From Planctomycetales bacterium (lineage in GTDB: Bacteria > Planctomycetota > SBBH01), in NCBI GenBank assembly GCA_005239795.1, contig SBBH01000234.1, forward strand, positions 1-9,799: DNA of 9,799 bases, given 5' to 3'. This document shows positions 5,899-9,799 of this stretch, piece after piece. Every line of letters begins with the position of its first letter. The stretch's first letter is position 1. A program made the position numbers and the translations under genes. The notes beneath the pieces are model-generated. The model saw only the letters and a program-made list of their open reading frames with translations, was not told the DNA's origin and made no database searches.

Positions 5899-7116
5899 TT
5901 AGGAGCTGTGCGAATCCTTACGCGATTTTTTCGCGCGTCCAGCCTCGAGCCGCGCTTCCATGCTCCAGATCTGCGCGAAGCCGCTGGCGGCCGCATGCGG
6001 GAAGGTGTCATCAGCGGTGTAACTGGCCATACGCCGATCGTAGAGCGAGTAAGGGGATTCGCGCCCGATCACGCGGCAGGCGCCCGGGATCACCTCGACG
6101 TCGACCGTCCCGGTGATCTGCCGCTGGGAGACGTCGACGAAGGCGTCGAACGCCTCGCGCAAGGGGCTGAACCAGAACCCATCGTAAATCAATTGGCCGT
6201 AGCGCATGGCCACCGCCGCCTGAAACTCGCGCATCTGGCGTGTGAGCACAATGTCCTGCAAGGCCTGGTGGGCGGTGTAGAGGATCGTCGCCCCCGGGAC
6301 CTCATACACCTCGCGGGTCTTGATCCCCACCGCGCGATCCTCGACGACGTCGACGCGCCCGACGCCGTAGCGACCCCCAATCTGGTTCAAAGCTTCCACG
6401 AGCTCTGGCAAATCCATTTCCTTTCCGTCCAAGGCCATAGGGGTTCCCCGCTTAAAGGCGATTTTCAGATGGACCGGTTTCGCGGGAGCGCGCGCGGGTT
6501 CTCGGGTGATGAAGAACAGATCCTCGGGAGGCGGTGAGGCCAGGTCCTCCAGGCACGGCGCCTCGATCGAGATCCCCCACAGGTTCCCGTCGACCGAGCG
6601 CTTGTGCTTGTCAGGATTGGGGATCTTGATGTTGTTGCGCCGCGCATAGGTGAGCCGCTCCTCCGGTGTACGGTAGGGCCATTCGCGCACCGGCGCGATC
6701 ACCTGGAGGTCGGGGGCCAGGGCCGCGATCGAAGCCTCGAACCGCAACTGATCGTTCCCCTTTCCGGTGCAACCGTGAGCGATGTAGTTGGCGGAGGTTT
6801 CCCGCGCAAGCTTGACAAGCCTCTCGACGATGAGGGGCCGGCTCAGGGCCGACGACAGCAGATACCCGGAGCCGTAGCGGGCCCCCGCCTTGAAGGAAGG
6901 GAGGACATAGTTTTTCACGAAGCGGTTCTTGAGGTTGTCGACATGCGCCCCCGAAGCGCCGGCGGCAAGCGCCCGCTCCCCCAAGCTCTCGAAATACTCG
7001 CCGAAGCCGAGGTTGGCGGCGTAGGTAACCACCTCGAGGTTGCGGTAGTGCCTGAGCCAATGAATCGCAAGCGTCGTATTGATGCCGCCCGAGTAGGCGA
7101 GGATGACTTTTTCCAT
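5899..7116 (-). CDS. argG: Argininosuccinate synthase (ArgG) with an altered PP-loop
   Basis: A 405-residue, full-length member of the ArgG family, which joins citrulline and aspartate with ATP in arginine synthesis. Conserved parts include AYSGG (7-11), HGCTGKGNDQ (114-123, the aspartate-binding segment), SVDGNLWGISIE (174-185), GGRYGVGRVDVVEDR and SPYSLY near the C-terminus. Two sites differ from the usual sequence: AYSGGINTT has Asn13 in place of the PP-loop Asp of SGGLDTS, and AANLGF (33-38) replaces the usual ADLGQ. The C-terminus ends in a basic, Ser-rich tail. No argH is in the window. The ATG at 7116 lacks a clear Shine-Dalgarno, and a possible -10 (TATGCT, 7134-7129) would give only about 5 nt of leader. 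cinA follows after 40 bp. The family assignment is firm; activity is less certain. Confidence 0.9.
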   Translation of the reverse strand: MEKVILAYSGGINTTLAIHWLRHYRNLEVVTYAANLGFGEYFESLGERALAAGASGAHVDNLKNRFVKNYVLPSFKAGARYGSGYLLSSALSRPLIVERLVKLARETSANYIAHGCTGKGNDQLRFEASIAALAPDLQVIAPVREWPYRTPEERLTYARRNNIKIPNPDKHKRSVDGNLWGISIEAPCLEDLASPPPEDLFFITREPARAPAKPVHLKIAFKRGTPMALDGKEMDLPELVEALNQIGGRYGVGRVDVVEDRAVGIKTREVYEVPGATILYTAHQALQDIVLTRQMREFQAAVAMRYGQLIYDGFWFSPLREAFDAFVDVSQRQITGTVDVEVIPGACRVIGRESPYSLYDRRMASYTADDTFPHAAASGFAQIWSMEARLEAGRAKKSRKDSHSS

Positions 7117-7121
7117 GGTGC

Positions 7122-7146
7122 TCGGGACAGCATACAGAAGTCCCGA
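7122..7146. promoter_or_regulatory. Perfect 7+7 bp dyad between divergent argG and the B12-epimerase gene
   Basis: TCGGGAC (7122-7128) and GTCCCGA (7140-7146) are exact reverse complements separated by 11 nt. The dyad fills much of the 58-bp divergent gap and overlaps a possible argG -10 (TATGCT on the minus strand, 7134-7129). It could be an operator controlling one or both genes. It is GC-rich and does not resemble an AT-rich ArgR box. Confidence 0.5.
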
Positions 7147-7153
7147 CCCTTCC

Positions 7154-7162
7154 TGCTATACT
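7154..7162 (+). promoter_or_regulatory. Extended -10 promoter for the B12-epimerase gene
   Basis: TGCTATACT matches the extended -10 form TGnTATAnT. Transcription would start near 7168-7170, leaving a leader of about 5-7 nt before the ATG at 7175. No Shine-Dalgarno is present and no clear -35 is seen, as is common with extended -10 promoters. Confidence 0.5.
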
Positions 7163-7174
7163 CCCCTCCTTCCG

Positions 7175-8032
7175 ATGCCCGCCGCGTCAACAAAACCGAT
7201 CCGCGTCTTTTTAGGCAAAGTCGGCCTGGACGGCCACGACCGGGGGCTTCTCACCGTCGCGCGCGCGCTCCAGGAAACAGGGATGGAGGTGGTCTACGGC
7301 GGCGTCCGGAAGACCGCCGAACAGGTGGCCCGCGCCGCCATCCAGGAGGATGTCGAGGCGGTGGGGTTGAGCTCTCTCTCGGGCGCCCACAGCACGCACT
7401 TCGCCAAGGTGGCGCGTCTCCTTTCAAAACTCGGCCGGCGGGAGATCCTGCTTTTCTGCGGCGGGATCATCCCCCCAGGGGACCATGCGGCGCTGTGCCG
7501 GGCGGGATTCGCGCGCGTCTTCACGCCGGGGGCGACGCTCGCAGACATCACCCAATTCATCCAGGAGACGCTGCGGCCGGCGCGCCCGGTGAAACTCGCA
7601 GGGCTTGACCATATCGCGATCGCCACGCACGACCTCGAAAAATCCCTGGCGCTCTTTTGCGGCGCGTTGGGGATGCGGGAAACGGGCCGGGAGACGGTCC
7701 CGTCCCAAAAAGTGCGGACGACTTTTTTGGAGTTCAAGGGGACCCACTTGGAATTGCTGGAGGCAGACCGGGAGGGCTCTCCGGTCGAGAACTTCCTGAA
7801 AACCCGCGGCGGCGGCGTGCACCATGTCGCCTTCGCCGTCAAAAACGTCCCGGAAGCGATTTCCCAGGCCCGCGCCGCCGGCCTCACCATGATCGATGTG
7901 GCGCCCCGCCCCGGCGCGCGCGGCAAGGAAGTGGCATTTGCACATCCCACAGCAACACATGGGACGCTTATGGAATTCACGGCGCCGAAACGCCAAAAAC
8001 AAAAACAGCTAACGACAAACAAACGGAAATGA
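7175..8032 (+). CDS. Fusion of cobalamin-binding (methylmalonyl-CoA mutase small-domain) and methylmalonyl-CoA epimerase-like (VOC) domains
   Basis: The 285-residue protein has two parts. Residues 9-132 match the B12-binding domain of methylmalonyl-CoA mutase: LDGHDRG carries the DxHxxG motif (D19, H21, G24), then SSLSGAHSTHF and CGGIIPPGD follow. Residues 143-270 form a glyoxalase/VOC fold like methylmalonyl-CoA epimerase: LDHIAIA (H146), HLELLE (E193), GGGVHHVAF (H216/H217) and TLMEFT (E267) give the four expected metal ligands, and HPTATHG matches the usual HP-x-x-xxG region. The protein would hold B12 for a separate mutase catalytic subunit, not in the window, and epimerise its substrate. 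The ATG at 7175 was chosen from the extended -10 and the domain start. The last 13 or so residues, basic and Gln/Lys-rich, come from a repeat arm. The carboxyltransferase gene lies 100 bp downstream. Confidence 0.88.
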   Translation: MPAASTKPIRVFLGKVGLDGHDRGLLTVARALQETGMEVVYGGVRKTAEQVARAAIQEDVEAVGLSSLSGAHSTHFAKVARLLSKLGRREILLFCGGIIPPGDHAALCRAGFARVFTPGATLADITQFIQETLRPARPVKLAGLDHIAIATHDLEKSLALFCGALGMRETGRETVPSQKVRTTFLEFKGTHLELLEADREGSPVENFLKTRGGGVHHVAFAVKNVPEAISQARAAGLTMIDVAPRPGARGKEVAFAHPTATHGTLMEFTAPKRQKQKQLTTNKRK

Positions 8033-8113
8033 CCGAAACGGATAAAAAACAGAAACCCTTCGACTTAGAAGAAAGAACCTTCATCCTCGCCTTTTGTTTG
8101 TCGTTTGGTGTTT
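8003..8113. repeat. Long imperfect inverted repeat between the B12-epimerase and carboxylase genes
   Basis: Arms 8003-8026 and 8090-8113 match as reverse complements at 21 of 24 positions, including an uninterrupted 13-bp core (ACGACAAACAAAC-type against its complement). The 63-nt loop covers the upstream gene's stop codon. The left arm is translated as the C-terminal tail of the upstream protein. There is no T-run after it, so a simple terminator is unlikely. Confidence 0.6.
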
Positions 8114-8130
8114 GCCGTTTGGAGTTTCTC
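8096..8130 (+). repeat. 7-nt repeat array GTTTGNN
   Basis: Five contiguous units read GTTTGTC, GTTTGGT, GTTTGCC, GTTTGGA and GTTTCTC. The first five bases are constant in four units; the fifth has one change. The array ends 2 nt before the carboxyltransferase ATG at 8133 and overlaps the right arm of the inverted repeat. Confidence 0.75.
8121..8124 (+). promoter_or_regulatory. Shine-Dalgarno of the carboxyltransferase gene, formed by the repeat
   Basis: GGAG lies 8 nt before the ATG at 8133 and spans the junction of the fourth and fifth 7-nt units (GTTTGGA|G). It supports the ATG at 8133 over an in-frame TTG at 8094, whose extension would just be translated repeat. Confidence 0.6.
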
Positions 8131-8132
8131 TA

Positions 8133-9680
8133 ATGACACGCCCTCAGCTGGATCATCTCCGTGAATTGCGGCACAAGGCGCTGGAGGGGGGTGGTTCCGA
8201 ACGCGTCAAGGCTCAGCACGAAAAGGGAAAACTCACCGCGCGCGAGCGGATCGCGCGCCTCTTGGACCCAGACACCTTCGTCGAGATCGACGCCCTGGTC
8301 TTAAACCGCGGCGTCGACCCCGCCGCCGGGACCCCCGCTTTCCTGGGGGACGGCGTCGTCACCGGCCACGGCAAGATCGACGGCCGCGACCTCTTCGTCT
8401 TCTCACAGGATTTCACGGTTTTTGGGGGGTCGCTTGGCAAAGGTCATGCGGAAAAGATCTGCAAGGTGATGGACCTGGCCCTGAAGACGGGGCTCCCCGT
8501 GGTCGGCCTCAACGACTCCGGCGGCGCCCGCATCCAGGAGGGGGTGGTGTCGCTCGGGGGGTACGCCGACATCTTCCTCAGGAACACGCTCGCCTCGGGG
8601 GTCGTCCCTCAGGTGAGCGCCATCCTGGGCCCCTGCGCCGGCGGCGCGGTCTACTCCCCCGCCATCACCGACTTCGTCCTGATGGTGGACAAGACGAGCA
8701 CCATGTACGTCACCGGCCCCAACGTCGTCAAGACCGTCACCAAGGAGGAGGTCAGCCACGACGACCTCGGCGGCGCCCATGTCCACAACGAGAAAAGCGG
8801 CGTGGCGCACTTCCTTGCGGCCGACGACGACGATTGCCTGGCGATGATCCGGCGGCTCATGGGGTACCTCCCCGCCAACAACCTCGCCGAGCCGCCGCGC
8901 GCGGCGCCGTCCGATCCGACCGACCGGGCCGACGCCGATTTGGATGCACTGATCCCCGACGCCCCCAACAAGCCCTATGACGTGAAAGAGGTGATCTCCC
9001 GCGTCGTCGACGCCGAGAGCTTCTTCGAGGTCCACGAGCGGTTCGCCGCCAATGTCGTCGTGGGATTCGCCCGCCTGTCGGGATTCCCCGTCGGCGTCAT
9101 CGCCAACCAGCCGGCGGTCCTGGCCGGCGTCCTCGACATGAACGCCTCGGTCAAAGCGGCGCGCTTCATCCGGTTCTGCGACGCCTTCAACATACCGCTC
9201 GTGACCTTCGAGGATGTCCCCGGGTTCATGCCCGGGACGGCCCAGGAACATGGCGGGATCATCCGCCACGGCGCCAAACTCCTCTACGCCTACTGCGAGG
9301 CGACGGTGCCGAAGCTGACCGTGATCTTGCGCAAGGCGTACGGCGGCGCCTACGACGTCATGTCCTCGAAGCACATTCGCGGGGACCTGAACCTCGCCTG
9401 GCCCACCGCCGAGATCGCTGTCATGGGCCCCCAGGGGGCTGTCGAGATCATCTACAAGAAGGAGATCAGCCAGGCCCAGGATCCCAAGGCCAAGGAAGCG
9501 GAACTCGTGAAGGAGTACACGTCAACATTTGCCAACCCGTATGTGGCCGCCAGCCGCGGCTATATCGACGACGTCATCGAGCCGCACGAGACGCGACAGC
9601 GCCTCATCGCGGGCTTGCAACTTCTCAGGACTAAGCGCGACAAGAACCCGCCGAAGAAGCACGGGAATATTCCGCTATGA
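8133..9680 (+). CDS. pccB: Propionyl-CoA carboxylase, carboxyltransferase (beta) subunit
   Basis: A 515-residue, full-length acyl-CoA carboxylase beta subunit. It transfers CO2 from carboxybiotin to propionyl-CoA, giving (S)-methylmalonyl-CoA. The N-terminal crotonase-like half has GLNDSGGARIQEGV (125-138) and GPCAGGAVYSPA (166-177); the C-terminal half has FEDVPGFMPG (359-368), EHGGIIRHGAKLLYAY (372-387) and RKAYGGAYDVMSSKH (400-414). Asp408 in GGAYDVM is the position where Asp favours propionyl-CoA and Ile favours acetyl-CoA in Streptomyces enzymes, so propionyl-CoA is the likely substrate. The end, KHGNIPL, is typical. The ATG at 8133 has GGAG 8 nt upstream. It follows the B12-epimerase fusion, consistent with the methylmalonyl-CoA pathway. 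The biotin carboxylase and biotin carrier subunits are not visible here. Its stop overlaps a following ATG. Confidence 0.95.
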   Translation: MTRPQLDHLRELRHKALEGGGSERVKAQHEKGKLTARERIARLLDPDTFVEIDALVLNRGVDPAAGTPAFLGDGVVTGHGKIDGRDLFVFSQDFTVFGGSLGKGHAEKICKVMDLALKTGLPVVGLNDSGGARIQEGVVSLGGYADIFLRNTLASGVVPQVSAILGPCAGGAVYSPAITDFVLMVDKTSTMYVTGPNVVKTVTKEEVSHDDLGGAHVHNEKSGVAHFLAADDDDCLAMIRRLMGYLPANNLAEPPRAAPSDPTDRADADLDALIPDAPNKPYDVKEVISRVVDAESFFEVHERFAANVVVGFARLSGFPVGVIANQPAVLAGVLDMNASVKAARFIRFCDAFNIPLVTFEDVPGFMPGTAQEHGGIIRHGAKLLYAYCEATVPKLTVILRKAYGGAYDVMSSKHIRGDLNLAWPTAEIAVMGPQGAVEIIYKKEISQAQDPKAKEAELVKEYTSTFANPYVAASRGYIDDVIEPHETRQRLIAGLQLLRTKRDKNPPKKHGNIPL

Positions 9681-9736
9681 GTGAGATCGAGAAGAAACCA
9701 CTAAGAAATTATCCCAAAAGTGGTGAGGTGCGCTGA
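9677..9736 (+). CDS. Small ORF overlapping the carboxylase stop; possible truncated gene
   Basis: An ATG overlaps the carboxylase TGA as ATGA, the pattern of a translationally coupled next gene. It encodes only 19 residues (MSEIEKKPLRNYPKSGEVR) before TGA at 9734-9736. I do not recognise the product. It may be the remnant of a downstream operon gene cut off by an insertion or deletion, a short leader peptide, or chance. There is no independent Shine-Dalgarno sequence. Confidence 0.3.
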   Translation: MSEIEKKPLRNYPKSGEVR

Positions 9737-9748
9737 TCCGATCTATCT

Positions 9749-9770
9749 GGTAGCCAGAAAGGAGGCTGCC
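9749..9770 (+). promoter_or_regulatory. Hairpin holding a strong ribosome binding site
   Basis: GGTAGCC (9749-9755) can pair with GGCTGCC (9764-9770) over 7 bp including one G-U pair, leaving the loop AGAAAGGA. The Shine-Dalgarno AAAGGAGG (9758-9765) lies in this loop and the first two stem bases, and the stem ends 1 nt before the ATG at 9772. Folding would limit ribosome access. Confidence 0.45.
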
Positions 9771-9771
9771 G

Positions 9772-9799
9772 ATGGGACGGAAAGCGAGGATGGGGACAC
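9772..9799 (+). CDS. Start of an unidentified gene cut by the window edge
   Basis: Only nine codons are visible (MGRKARMGT). The AAAGGAGG site 6 nt upstream makes this a convincing start. The basic beginning MGRKAR is reminiscent of some transposase or DNA-binding protein N-termini, but that is too little to assign a family. Confidence 0.45.

Noticed and set aside
5518..6537. Plus-strand ORF of 339 codons across the cinA/argG junction
   Set aside because: It runs antisense to conserved motifs of both genes and shows no recognisable domain.
8090..8113. Rho-independent terminator after the B12-epimerase gene
   Set aside because: The loop is 63 nt, the stem is AT-rich with mismatches and no T-run follows; the next gene is on the same strand close by.
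8003..8130. CRISPR-like array from the 7-nt repeats
   Set aside because: The units are only 7 nt, contiguous and without spacers.
8403..9374. Minus-strand ORF of 323 codons within the carboxylase gene
   Set aside because: The plus strand encodes an unmistakable full-length carboxyltransferase; the opposite reading has only biased Gly, Val, Asp and Arg composition.

Overview
This is a GC-rich bacterial window (roughly 60-65% GC by eye) with tightly packed genes and short AT-rich promoter gaps. Most genes resemble families common in environmental, deep-branching bacteria. Exported alpha/alpha-toroid proteins and short-period repeats at gene ends suggest a Planctomycetota/Omnitrophota-like or other uncultured lineage. 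That placement is an inference and I am not confident of it.

Layout. (1) 57-2666, minus strand: a three-gene operon encoding a small Rieske [2Fe-2S] protein (GTG start), an exported toroid protein, and a second toroid protein that is a predicted lipoprotein; the last two overlap by ATGA. (2) 2667-2758: a divergent promoter region with a perfect TATAAT on each strand. (3) 2759-4588, plus strand: a TPR-PilZ (c-di-GMP-type) protein, apparently read from a leaderless GTG-start mRNA, then 3 nt later a PmtA-like phospholipid N-methyltransferase. (4) 4575-7116, minus strand: argG followed by cinA; the cinA 3' end overlaps the methyltransferase 3' end by 14 bp. (5) 7117-7174: a short divergent region with a perfect 7+7 bp dyad and an extended -10. 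(6) 7175-9680, plus strand: a fusion of a cobalamin-binding domain with a methylmalonyl-CoA epimerase-like domain, then a propionyl-CoA carboxylase carboxyltransferase subunit. Together these belong to the propionyl-CoA / methylmalonyl-CoA / succinyl-CoA route. (7) 9677-9799: a 19-codon ORF overlapping the carboxylase stop, then a new ORF with a strong ribosome binding site in a hairpin loop, cut by the window edge.

The most interesting signals are not the genes themselves. Arrays of 7-nt repeats occur at gene boundaries (GTTTGNN at 8096-8130; GTGGATC-type at 4585-4619). They encode C-terminal tails and supply the Shine-Dalgarno sequence of the carboxylase gene. A palindromic 54-nt segment interrupts the conserved GP-GGTPEKPVG motif of CinA in frame. 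ArgG has Asn where the PP-loop Asp (SGGxD) is expected. The B12-epimerase fusion and the Rieske/toroid operon are unusual architectures.

No tRNA, rRNA, CRISPR array or complete insertion sequence was seen. No gene-free stretch exceeds 300 bases.
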